Below, piece by piece: positions 25,308 to 32,705 of a stretch of DNA of 64,000 bases (positions within the stretch are counted from its first letter, which is position 1; each line of letters starts with the position of its first letter). Origin of the DNA: Pseudophaeobacter flagellatus. GTDB taxonomy: Bacteria; Pseudomonadota; Alphaproteobacteria; Rhodobacterales; Rhodobacteraceae. Location: contig NZ_JAJQRG010000006.1 in assembly GCF_021228235.1 (NCBI RefSeq), forward strand, positions 1-64,000. The letters are read 5' to 3'. A model generated the notes under the pieces. The model was not told where the DNA came from, did not search any database, and saw nothing but the letters and a program-made list of their open reading frames with translations. A program made the position numbers and the translations under genes.

Positions 25308-25940
25308 TTAAATTTCAATGGCTTCAGCAATGGCCAAAGCATCTTCAAGTTCGACCCCAAGATACCGGACTGTACTGTCCATCTTGGTGTGACCAAGCAG
25401 AAGCTGAACAGCGCGGAGGTTGCCGGTCTTCTTATAGATTTGCGTTACCTTAGTTCGCCGCATTGAATGCGTCCCATAGGCGCTAACCTCAAGGCCGATC
25501 GAAGTCACCCAATCCCGGACGATCCGCGCATACTGGCGGGTCGAGATGTGCAGGCGCTCATGGAACCTACCTGGCCACAGATACTCTGAGCCGACCATGA
25601 GCTCATCCTCCATCCACTTCTTGACAGAGGCACGCGTGCCTTCGGAAATCTCGAAACGTACCGGCTTCTGAGTTTTGCTTTGTAGGACGGAAGCGCGCTC
25701 TTTGATTTGGCCGGACGCCATGACGTCGACGACCTTCATCTTCACCAGATCGCAGCCGCGAAGTTTGCTGTCAATCGACATGTTGAAAAGAGCGAGATCG
25801 CGGTGGTTCTCGGCCAGCTCGAGACGAACCCTGATCGCCCAGACGTGTTTTGGTTTCAGTGGCCGCTTCTGACCGACGATGCGGCCCTTGTTCCATGCGG
25901 GGCGAAGTGCGCGAATGGCAGGTAGGTTTGACGTTTCCAT
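25308..25940 (-). CDS. Tyrosine recombinase / integrase
   Basis: The 210-residue catalytic part of a phage-integrase-family recombinase. Visible catalytic residues: Arg in SKLRGCDLVKM, HxxR in THSMRRTK, His in LLGHTKMD and the nucleophile Tyr in VRYLG. It lacks a full N-terminal core-binding domain, so it is shorter than usual (about 300-400), although similar short recombinases are common on alphaproteobacterial mobile elements. The ATG at 25940 has GGAGG upstream. It lies between the sulfatase pair and a TniQ-like gene and probably belongs to the history of this island. Confidence 0.85.
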   Translation of the reverse strand: METSNLPAIRALRPAWNKGRIVGQKRPLKPKHVWAIRVRLELAENHRDLALFNMSIDSKLRGCDLVKMKVVDVMASGQIKERASVLQSKTQKPVRFEISEGTRASVKKWMEDELMVGSEYLWPGRFHERLHISTRQYARIVRDWVTSIGLEVSAYGTHSMRRTKVTQIYKKTGNLRAVQLLLGHTKMDSTVRYLGVELEDALAIAEAIEI

Positions 25941-26647
25941 GACTAATCCTCCGATCCGCCATGCCCTCCCAGAACGACAACCCGACGTTGACACGCCATC
26001 ATATCATAGTGTACTGCGCCGCCTCAGAGGTCTGATCTGAGCCCATGTTGTATGTTGCTGCGCTTTGCACAAATGCCCCCTTAGTGGCAATCGAGGGACT
26101 CGCATGGCCAAGAACGTCACCTTCGAGTGTCATGTCAAAACTGCATTTGTGATTGAAACACCACCCCAAGTCATCAATGTGGTAACAAACCACATCAAGG
26201 CGTAGCCTACTCACGTCCGCTCTCGTTTGTACTTTTTCGATGCAAACATTTCATTCGACATCAGCAATTGCTCACTAACTGGGATCCAACGCCACTGCCA
26301 GTTTCTTTTTGTTCTCCATGTCTTAAGCGATAGCAGCAGAAGGCTCAGCCATAGCCACACAAATGTGATGAGCAGGAATGCATCAGAAAATTGCTTCAGG
26401 ATGTTGATCCCTTGCATGGGCTATAGGTCCTTTAAGTGTTCGTTCTAGAGGCAGGCTACCGCCACGATCCGAGGAACTGAAATTTTACCCTGCAAAACAG
26501 TCTAACCATTCTACCAAACACTATGCGGCTCCTCGAGAAGAGAGATAAGCACATACTGAAATCGATACAATGTTCCAAAGCTGATCTTACGGTTGTCGAC
26601 AGAAAGCGCCGCTTGGGTCCCGCGCTGCCGACCTTCACCCTCCGAAA
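25941..26647. other. 707-bp low-GC gap with one possible small membrane ORF
   Basis: No firm gene. A minus-strand frame at 26211-26417 (68 codons) has a strongly hydrophobic run (FLLITFVWLWLSLLLLSL) and a basic tail and could be a small membrane protein, but no good ribosome site is seen. The right end (about 26580-26647) may hold the decayed 5' part of the TniQ-like gene in other frames. Confidence 0.35.
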
Positions 26648-28135
26648 ATGCTGCGCGATGCACGAATGGCCGGTCTGGTGAAGCTGCGCTGCAGCCTCTG
26701 CGTCGATCACCAACACCCTTTGGTTCCGCTTTGGGAGTATAATCGCCCCGAGGAAAGGTATGATCTTTCATCACGGTTTGAGGATATCAAAGATGCCATT
26801 CTGGCTAGGAAACTCGAACAACCTCGCACAGCTCCCTCGCCCTATGATATTTGGCTCGACACACGTCTTGCGACTGGGACAGACGACACATGGCTCGCTG
26901 GTCAGTCACTCTATGCAGCAACGAAGTTCTGCACCCTTTTGGGAGCAGAACTTTTACGATTGGAAGATACATCCGACTTAGGCGAAGAGGCTCAGATTAG
27001 GCATGGCCAAGCCCTCGGCTTCAATATCGCTCGCTGTGGTGAGGTTGAAATCCGGGAAGCATTGGATGCATTGGTCTCACTCGCGAGCGGGAATACCGAC
27101 GAGCCTCACAAAGCCTTTGGAAAACTGTACGTGGAGTTGGCGCAATTTCACCTAGCCAAAGAGGATTTTGTTCCCTTTCGGAAAATCATGAGAGACTGCA
27201 TCCTTGATCACTGGCCAATAGCGCCCGGTGAAACCGTTCTCGGATACTTCCAACCTACGAGGAAATTGCATTCTGTTGGTACCGCTGCTCAAGAAGCCAA
27301 GATTGGACCTGCCCTGCTTGAACAGTTTCTAGTAGATGCCGGGGCTATTACTGCCGACGATCAACGGCCGGTCTCTCGGAAGACGTTTGACGCTGTAGCC
27401 TATGCCGATCTACTGGCAGAAGTGCCGACTTTGGTTGGTCCCGCGAGAATGCAGCACGAAATGGGGGCAACCCGTATGCAATTCAAATCACTCGCAGAGG
27501 ACGGTGTGATAAAACCTCGGATCCAGGTTGCAACGATTAACTCTCCTTGGCGCATATCCGACGGTATTGCATTGGTGGAAGAGCTCTTGGGAATTGCGCA
27601 ACCTGTGGCGCCTACTAGCACTAAATGGGAAAGTATTCAGCAGGCAAGAAAGCGCACAGGTTTGCGGGTTGGGAAGATCATCGAAGCCCTACGCAATGGT
27701 GAACTTCAGCTCGGACATTACCCTAACGTTGAAGGCTATGCTGGCTTCTGTGTTTTGAAGGCAGAAATCAATGGCATGCGACCAGCAAAACAAAAGGTCA
27801 CGGATCAAGGGTTTCTAACGGCTTCTGCATTTGGCCGGTCAGTTGGCATTCGAACATCTGGCTGGTTTAAAAAACTCGCGGCAGGGGGCCATACCCCTGA
27901 AACCCTTACGCCACACCCGAAGGGAGGCCCTGACCAATCTTACCTCTCTGCCGACGACATCGCCCAGTTTCACAAGCGCTTTATGACCCCGGCGACGATG
28001 GAGCAAAAATTTGGTCAACATCGGAAGATATTGCTGGGGAAGCTGAGAGCAGCCGGAGTGGAAATCTTTGCACCAAATGGAGAAGATTATGGGTCGGTTT
28101 ATCTCCGCAATGAGGTAGAAGCGGTCTTAGAGTGA
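26648..28135 (+). CDS. TniQ-like transposition protein, probably 5'-truncated
   Basis: The 495-residue protein resembles the TniQ family (target selection in Tn7/Tn5053-type transposons). The clearest part is the middle: RDCILDHWPIAPGETVLG followed by RKLHSVGTAAQEAKIGPALLEQFLVDAG, a pattern I recall from alphaproteobacterial TniQ proteins. The N-terminus retains only a fragment of the expected zinc-ribbon region (CSLCVDHQHPLVPLW, residues 15-29); the usual first about 100 residues are missing. No tniA or tniB is nearby. It is probably a remnant or a co-opted HTH protein. The 3' half looks intact, with several HTH-like segments. Confidence 0.55.
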   Translation: MLRDARMAGLVKLRCSLCVDHQHPLVPLWEYNRPEERYDLSSRFEDIKDAILARKLEQPRTAPSPYDIWLDTRLATGTDDTWLAGQSLYAATKFCTLLGAELLRLEDTSDLGEEAQIRHGQALGFNIARCGEVEIREALDALVSLASGNTDEPHKAFGKLYVELAQFHLAKEDFVPFRKIMRDCILDHWPIAPGETVLGYFQPTRKLHSVGTAAQEAKIGPALLEQFLVDAGAITADDQRPVSRKTFDAVAYADLLAEVPTLVGPARMQHEMGATRMQFKSLAEDGVIKPRIQVATINSPWRISDGIALVEELLGIAQPVAPTSTKWESIQQARKRTGLRVGKIIEALRNGELQLGHYPNVEGYAGFCVLKAEINGMRPAKQKVTDQGFLTASAFGRSVGIRTSGWFKKLAAGGHTPETLTPHPKGGPDQSYLSADDIAQFHKRFMTPATMEQKFGQHRKILLGKLRAAGVEIFAPNGEDYGSVYLRNEVEAVLE

Positions 28136-28342
28136 CACCTCTCAGCCCATGTTGCAGGCAAGAAACAACGAAGTCGCGGGAAGAGCATGCGCCGGTCTTC
28201 TATGATGGGGCCAATTTCTTATCAGCAAAAACGCACAGATCGTGAAGGTTGAAGGGCTAGAAGTGCAATGACAAACTTCTTGACAGGAATTCGCATGAAA
28301 CAAGCTGAATTCACACACTTATGCCCAATTGGCAATGGGAAG

Positions 28343-28369
28343 AAATGGCGAGCCGTGGAGAACCCAATA
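28343..28369. repeat. attL: 27-bp direct repeat, left end of mini-prophage
   Basis: A perfect 27-bp copy of 32244-32270. It contains the last 14 bases of the tRNA-Arg gene including CCA (read on the minus strand) plus 13 bases beyond its 3' end. It is the split-off copy produced by integration into the tRNA gene. Confidence 0.88.
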
Positions 28370-28484
28370 CCCTAATTTAAAACAGCGGGTTAGCCTGCCG
28401 AACTCAAAAAATCCGCCCCTTGAAAACACACAGAATATTCGCCGCTTGGCGAACATTTCCGAAGCCCCGAAACGGCGTTCGGCA

Positions 28485-28721
28485 ATGTCACAATTTGGCA
28501 AAGCTACCCATAAGAAAGTCGCGCGGTCCATTGGCTACGCCCTGACTCTGGGCACCCCCTGCGCCTGGAATAAGCTCTCGCTGATTTTGTTGGCCCGCCT
28601 TTCCAAAAAGGAACGGGCTGGACTGACCTATGCGGCTTTGATGAGCCTGGACAAAGACACCGCCTACGAGGTGGCAACGCTTGCCGTGTTCGGTGTTGCC
28701 AAAGGGGAGCGGGTTCAATGA
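28485..28721 (+). CDS. Small hypothetical protein of the mini-prophage (78 aa)
   Basis: Not recognised as a named family. The basic N-terminus (KATHKKVARSIGYALTLG) and the helical pattern ARLSKKERAGLTYAALMSLDKDTAYEVATL suggest a small soluble helical protein, perhaps DNA-binding. A longer frame from 28329 would run through the att repeat; ATG 28485 is the likely start. The stop overlaps the next gene as ATGA, so both are translationally coupled. A TTCGCC-gctt-GGCGAA inverted repeat at 28438-28453 lies 31 bases upstream and could be an operator. Confidence 0.65.
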   Translation: MSQFGKATHKKVARSIGYALTLGTPCAWNKLSLILLARLSKKERAGLTYAALMSLDKDTAYEVATLAVFGVAKGERVQ

Positions 28722-28969
28722 TGACCGCTCGCCCCCTCGAAGAGCTGCTGTTCTACATGAATACCGTTGCAAAGCAGGCTTCCAGTGAATGGGAAGCCAA
28801 CTTTGCCCGCTCGATCTTGAGGCAGTCAAAGAGACCCACCTGGAACCCTTCTGAAAAACAACTCTGGACCATGCAGCGCATGGTTTCGGACCTCTTCTCG
28901 CCAAACGGCTTCAACGCCGATGCTGACATTGACCTGATCGATACAGGAGACCGGCACGACGCAGCCTAA
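28718..28969 (+). CDS. Small hypothetical protein of the mini-prophage (83 aa)
   Basis: Not recognised. The N-terminus MMTARPLEELLFYMNTVAKQASSEWEANFA is helical; the C-terminal part is acidic (DADIDLIDTGD). It is coupled to the preceding gene by an ATGA overlap. It ends 10 bases before a strongly structured stretch. The function may be replication, control or packaging of the element; no motif decides. Confidence 0.65.
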   Translation: MMTARPLEELLFYMNTVAKQASSEWEANFARSILRQSKRPTWNPSEKQLWTMQRMVSDLFSPNGFNADADIDLIDTGDRHDAA

Positions 28970-28978
28970 CCGCGTCCG

Positions 28979-29214
28979 TATCAAGTGTGCGGACGACTGG
29001 AGGCGCTTGATATGTATTCCCCGTTACCTTGAGTGGGTCGTAACGGAAGGGCAGCCCTGAAGCTCAATGCCCGAGACCCTGCTGCCTGCCTAGGCGGTAA
29101 AGATGTGAGCGAACTGTGACGAAGGCCTTTGCGATCACAGTGCCCGAAACGATGGCCCGGCTCCGTTGAGCAGGACTTCACGAGAGGGATAGGGACGGGT
29201 TGGGGCAATGCCCC
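28979..29214 (+). ncRNA. Candidate structured RNA inside the mini-prophage
   Basis: Five or more perfect stems follow one another in 236 bases without a reading frame. They are TATCAAG/CTTGATA (28979-28985 / 29006-29012), CCGTTAC/GTAACGG (29021-29027 / 29040-29046) and GGCAG/CTGCC (29050-29054 / 29082-29086). Then come the palindrome GCCTAGGC (29088-29095), CTGTGA/TCACAG with inner GAAGG/CCTTT pairing (29114-29140), and GGGGC-AAT-GCCCC (29202-29214). Unpaired purine-rich runs such as GGTAAAGATGTGAGCGAAC lie between them. The strand is inferred from the flanking genes. It could be an OMEGA/HEARO-like RNA without its nuclease, an intron-like ribozyme or a phage regulatory RNA; I cannot decide. 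Confidence 0.55.
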
Positions 29215-29258
29215 GGCCTTAGTCGCCCTATGCCCTCAACTCCAGCCCTCACCATTGA

Positions 29259-29759
29259 GCAGGGGGTAAAGGGCGACGCCTGGAGGGCTATGCCGCCCTG
29301 TTCGGCGCTGAGGCCCGGATTGGTGGCGGCATGGTTGAAACCATCGCCCAAGGGGCCTTTTCTCGAACCTTGGAAGAGCGCGGCGACATTCTGGCCTTGG
29401 TCGACCATGACCCGCACCGCGTTTTGGCCCGCACCCGTTCCGGCACCCTCCGCCTGTCCCAGGACGCGCGAGGGTTGGCCTTTGATTTGGATGTGCCAGA
29501 TACCCAGGCGGGCCGCGACGTGTTGGCATTGGCTGAGCGAAACGATTTGGGCGGTATGTCCTTTGGATTTTCGGCGCGTGATGAGCATTTGGACGGAAGC
29601 CAGCGCGAACTCCGTGCTGTTGATCTGTTTGAAATCAGCGTTGTGTCTGCCTTTCCGGCCTATGAGGGCACCGTGATCAATGCGCGGGCAAAAGATAGTT
29701 CCTTCCTGTTCCGCAGCGCCGCAGCACGTCGCTTGCGCCTTTTGGAGTTGGTGAAATGA
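29259..29759 (+). pseudogene. HK97-family prohead protease, 5' end disrupted
   Basis: The frame reads RRLEGYAALFGAEARIGGG, then MVETIAQGAFSRTLEERGDILALVDHDPHRVLARTRSGTLRL and later GMSFGFSARDEH with VDLFEISVVSAFPAY. These match the core of HK97 prohead proteases, including the His and Ser regions. Family similarity begins before the first ATG (29331) and runs back to a TGA at 29256, with no start codon between. The true N-terminus was therefore probably lost when the structured region came to lie upstream. A shortened product from ATG 29331 (142 aa) is possible. Its stop overlaps the portal gene start (ATGA). Confidence 0.72.
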
Positions 29760-30973
29760 GCTTTCTTTCCCGTATCCTTGGCCGCGAGACACGCGAAACC
29801 GTTGCCACCTCCGACCCTAGCTTGGCAGAATTTCTGGGGCACCGCGCCAACGGCACTGGCGTTGTTGATCCAAACCGGGCCTCTGGCTTGGCAGTCGCAC
29901 AGGCGTGTATTTCTGTCATCAGCCAAAACTTGGCAGCTATGCCGATGAACCTCTATCAGCGCAGCAGCAACGGCGGGCGAGATCGGGCGGCAAGCCATCC
30001 GTTGCACGGCGTTTTGCATGACCGCTTCAATAGCCAAATGACCGCCTTTGAAGGGCGAGAATTTTTGCTGGTCTCGCTGCTGACCAACGGCAATGGCTAT
30101 GCCCGGATCGAGACAAACGCGCGCGGCCAAGTGGTGGCGCTACACCCTCTGCACCCGTCCAATGTCGCGGTTGAGCGGTTGGAAAATGGCCGCTTGCGCT
30201 ACCGCGTCAGCAATGCGCGCGGCCAGTCTAAGATCCTTTTGCAGGATGAAATTTTGCACCTGCGCTATCGTCTTGCCAATGACGGCGTGATGGGTGTTTC
30301 GCCCATCCAGCTTGCCCGCGAAACCTTTTCTCTGGCGCTGACCCAGCAGGACCAGGCCACGCGGCAGGCCAGCCGTGCCTTCCGTGCCGAAGGCGCTCTG
30401 GTGTTTCCGCAGTCCATCGGTGGCGACAAGAAGGCGGACGCATTGCAGATCCTGCGCGACCGTGTGGAAGGTCAGGTCGAAACCTCTGGGATCTTGGTTC
30501 TGGATGGCGGCGTGGATTGGAAAAGCCTGTCTATCACGGCCAAAGATGCTGAATTTCTGGATAGCCGCAAGCTGTCCAATATGGACGTGGCCCGCACCTT
30601 CAGCGTTCCACCAACTGTTGTGGGGATCACCGACAACGCCACCTATTCCAACGTGGATGGCGAAAGCCGCGCCCTTGTGGTGCGCTGCCTTGCCCCCATG
30701 GCCCGCCGTATCGAGCAGGCTATGAACGCGGCTTTGCTGACCGTAGAGGGCCGCAAACGGTTCTTTGTGGAGCATGATCTGGCAGGGCTGATGCGCGGCG
30801 ATATCAAGGCCCGCTATGAGGCCTATCGCATCGGCAGGGAATGGGGCTGGCTTAGCCCCAACGAGATCCGCGCCTGGGAAAACCTGAGCGAGATTGAAGG
30901 CGGTGGTGAGTACCTGTCGCCTCTGAATATGACTGTGCTCGGCGAGCGGGAGGGCGAAGACGATGGCGAATAG
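29756..30973 (+). CDS. HK97-family phage portal protein
   Basis: The 405-residue protein has the portal pattern: GVVDPNRASGLAVAQACISVISQNLAAMPMNLYQR near the N-terminus, a central LHPLHPSNVAVE region, and DGGVDWKSLSITAKDAEFLDSRKLSNMDVARTFSVPPTVVG with the stem and clip parts behind it. Portals form the dodecamer through which phage DNA is packed and ejected. It is of normal length and looks intact. It follows the protease gene, the reverse of the usual portal-protease-capsid order, and no terminase or capsid gene is present. Confidence 0.9.
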   Translation: MSFLSRILGRETRETVATSDPSLAEFLGHRANGTGVVDPNRASGLAVAQACISVISQNLAAMPMNLYQRSSNGGRDRAASHPLHGVLHDRFNSQMTAFEGREFLLVSLLTNGNGYARIETNARGQVVALHPLHPSNVAVERLENGRLRYRVSNARGQSKILLQDEILHLRYRLANDGVMGVSPIQLARETFSLALTQQDQATRQASRAFRAEGALVFPQSIGGDKKADALQILRDRVEGQVETSGILVLDGGVDWKSLSITAKDAEFLDSRKLSNMDVARTFSVPPTVVGITDNATYSNVDGESRALVVRCLAPMARRIEQAMNAALLTVEGRKRFFVEHDLAGLMRGDIKARYEAYRIGREWGWLSPNEIRAWENLSEIEGGGEYLSPLNMTVLGEREGEDDGE

Positions 30974-31136
30974 AAAAGCGCTTGTTACCCAGTCCGAATT
31001 GACGCGCTGCCTGAAGGCGCATCGAGACGCTGGAATCCCAATCGCCAAAACTGAAACCCGGCCAGATGGCACGATTGTTGTCTACTCGATTGACCTTAAC
31101 CGCCGGGAAAATGATAACCCATGGGACAAGCCGTGA
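30963..31136 (+). CDS. Small integrase-linked protein (57 aa)
   Basis: This gene overlaps both neighbours: 11 bases with the portal stop and 16 with the integrase start at 31121. The product begins MANRKALVTQSELTRCLKAH, continues with ETRPDGTIVVYSIDL and ends WDKP. The first part could be a short helix-turn-helix and the second a beta hairpin. Comparable tiny genes occur ahead of integrases in Rhodobacteraceae, as far as I recall. Excisionase or regulator of integration is a reasonable guess, not shown. Confidence 0.7.
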   Translation: MANRKALVTQSELTRCLKAHRDAGIPIAKTETRPDGTIVVYSIDLNRRENDNPWDKP

Positions 31137-32245
31137 AGCACAAAATTCAATATCCCGGCGCGACTCCTTACCAGGACCGGCATGGCAAACGCCGCTGGCG
31201 CTTTCGTAAGGGCGGCTTTTCTGCCGAATTGGGTACTGATTACGGCTCAGACGAATTTATCTCGCGCTATGAAGCTGCACTCAAGGGCCATCGCGTACGC
31301 GGATTGATCGGTGCGGATAGGACGGTTCCGGGAAGCGTCTCCGCACTGGTCGCCTCCTGGTATCGCTCGCCTGAGTTTCTGGATCTCGCAGATAGCACGA
31401 AACGGAATTACCGAGGCATTATCGAAAAATTCCGCGAAAAGCATGGCAAGAAACCGATTGCTCAACTTGAACGCCGCCACGTCCAGGCGATGCTTGCGGA
31501 AAAAGCGGAAACCCCTGCCGCAGCGAATAACCTTCGCAAGCGACTGATCCAGCTATTGGATCACGCTATCAGCTTGGATTGGCGTGGGGACAATCCTGTT
31601 CGGGCGACTAAGCCCTATCGTAACACCGGGACTGGTTTCCATTCTTGGGAAGAAAAAGAGATCGCGCAGTTTTTTGCGATCCACAAACCCGGCACATTGG
31701 CCCACCGAGCAGTTACCTTGATGCTCTACACAGGCGCGGCCCGCGTGGATGCCGTGCAACTTGGTCCTGAAAACTTGCGGGGCGACCGAATTGAATATCG
31801 CCGTCAGAAAACAGCCCGTTCGGGTGGTATCAAGGTAAGCATCCCCCTTCACGCCGATCTGGCAGAAGTCTTGGATGCTTTGCCGGATGCCGGGTCCTTT
31901 CTAGCAACAAGCAATGGCAAAACACGCTCTGCGGCCGGATTGGGCAATGCGATGCGGGACTGGTGCAATGAAGCAGGCCTGCCCAAATGCAGCTCACATG
32001 GCTTGCGTAAAGCCTGTGCCCGCAGATTGGCAGAGGCCCAAGCCACCACGCATGAAATCGCATCTGTAACCGGCCACAAAACACTGGCTTTGGTGCAGCT
32101 CTATACCGAAGCAGCCGGTCGCGAAGAGTTGGCAAATTCTGCAATGGAAAAGCTGATTGCCCGCCCAAACGGAAATAAAAACGTGACGAACCGAGCAGGA
32201 AAGTTCGCCAAGAGCGCAGATAAGTATATGAAAGGACAGGAATAA
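31121..32245 (+). CDS. Tyrosine integrase of the mini-prophage
   Basis: The 374-residue site-specific recombinase has an N-terminal AT-hook-like/arm-binding part (DRHGKRRWRFRKGG) and a SAM-like core-binding domain (about 65-150). The catalytic domain shows Arg in TGAARVDAVQL, HxxR in SSHGLRKACARR, GHK and the Tyr nucleophile in LALVQLYTEAAG. It should act at the 3' end of the adjacent tRNA-Arg gene, as the 27-bp repeats show. An alternative GTG start at 31133 overlaps the stop of the small upstream gene as GTGA. The TAA stop lies in the right att repeat. Confidence 0.93.
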   Translation: MGQAVKHKIQYPGATPYQDRHGKRRWRFRKGGFSAELGTDYGSDEFISRYEAALKGHRVRGLIGADRTVPGSVSALVASWYRSPEFLDLADSTKRNYRGIIEKFREKHGKKPIAQLERRHVQAMLAEKAETPAAANNLRKRLIQLLDHAISLDWRGDNPVRATKPYRNTGTGFHSWEEKEIAQFFAIHKPGTLAHRAVTLMLYTGAARVDAVQLGPENLRGDRIEYRRQKTARSGGIKVSIPLHADLAEVLDALPDAGSFLATSNGKTRSAAGLGNAMRDWCNEAGLPKCSSHGLRKACARRLAEAQATTHEIASVTGHKTLALVQLYTEAAGREELANSAMEKLIARPNGNKNVTNRAGKFAKSADKYMKGQE

Positions 32246-32270
32246 TGGGAAGAAATGGCGAGCCGTGGAG
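32244..32270. repeat. attR: 27-bp direct repeat, right end of mini-prophage
   Basis: A perfect copy of 28343-28369. It overlaps the integrase stop codon at its left side and the 3' end of the intact tRNA-Arg gene at its right side. Confidence 0.88.
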
Positions 32271-32333
32271 GACTCGAACCCCCGACCTGAGAATTAGAAG
32301 TTCCCTGCTCTAATCCAGCTGAGCTAACGGCCC
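32256..32333 (-). tRNA. tRNA-Arg(UCU)
   Basis: Read on the minus strand, a full cloverleaf is formed. The acceptor GGGCCGT pairs with ACGGCTC (one G-U pair), the D stem is GCTC/GAGC, and the anticodon stem GGGAA/TTCTC encloses loop CTTCTAA with anticodon TCT. The T arm is GGGGG-TTCGAGT-CCTCC, the discriminator is G and CCA is encoded. It reads AGA. Its 3' end is the integration site of the adjacent mini-prophage and stays intact after integration. Confidence 0.95.
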
Positions 32334-32705
32334 ACTCTTCTTTCGGCTATATCAGCCAAATTCCTCGCCTTGTCAATGTGGTAGAAGAATGGGATACCTA
32401 CCCTGAACTTTCCACTTATTTTCAATGCAACCCTTGTACGTGGCCGAGGCCAGGGCACTAGATATCTCTCTGCCCTAAAACCCTCTTGCGATACATAGGG
32501 CCGATAGCGCAGGACCTCCGCTCTCTGCGTTCTGTTGCAAACGCGTTCCATTTCGGATGCCATCCGTCGCGCGTTATCTGCTGTTTCCACATGCAAAAGC
32601 AGGCCATGGCCACGCGCATCTTGTTGATGCAACATGGCCACTTTGCCGCCGCTGTTGGCGATGTTTCCCCCTTCCGCATTGTTCAAGGAAAACATCCTGG
32701 CAGGG
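32334..32705. other. 372-bp region without a convincing gene
   Basis: A minus-strand frame spans most of it but runs into the tRNA gene and shows no family pattern or good start site, so I do not call it. It probably contains the tRNA promoter (upstream of 32333 on the minus strand) and the 3' trailer of the TAXI-TRAP operon. Confidence 0.4.

Larger units (their letters stand above)
28343..32270 (+). mobile_element. 3.9-kb mini-prophage / phage-satellite-like element in tRNA-Arg
   Basis: The element is bounded by a perfect 27-bp direct repeat. Its integrase gene abuts the intact tRNA-Arg(UCU) gene; the integrase stop codon even lies in the first two bases of the right repeat. Cargo in order: two small overlapping hypothetical genes, a multi-stem RNA-like region, a 5'-disrupted HK97 prohead protease, a portal protein, a 57-codon gene and the integrase. 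No terminase, major capsid, tail, lysis or repressor gene is seen. It is either a strongly reduced prophage or a minimal satellite that would need a helper. Confidence 0.8.

Noticed and set aside
25999-26214. 71-codon minus-strand frame
   Set aside because: No ribosome site or recognisable pattern; lies in low-GC DNA where open frames arise by chance.
28329-28484. Extended N-terminus of the first mini-prophage gene
   Set aside because: The extension would be translated across the 27-bp att repeat; the ATG at 28485 gives a cleaner protein.
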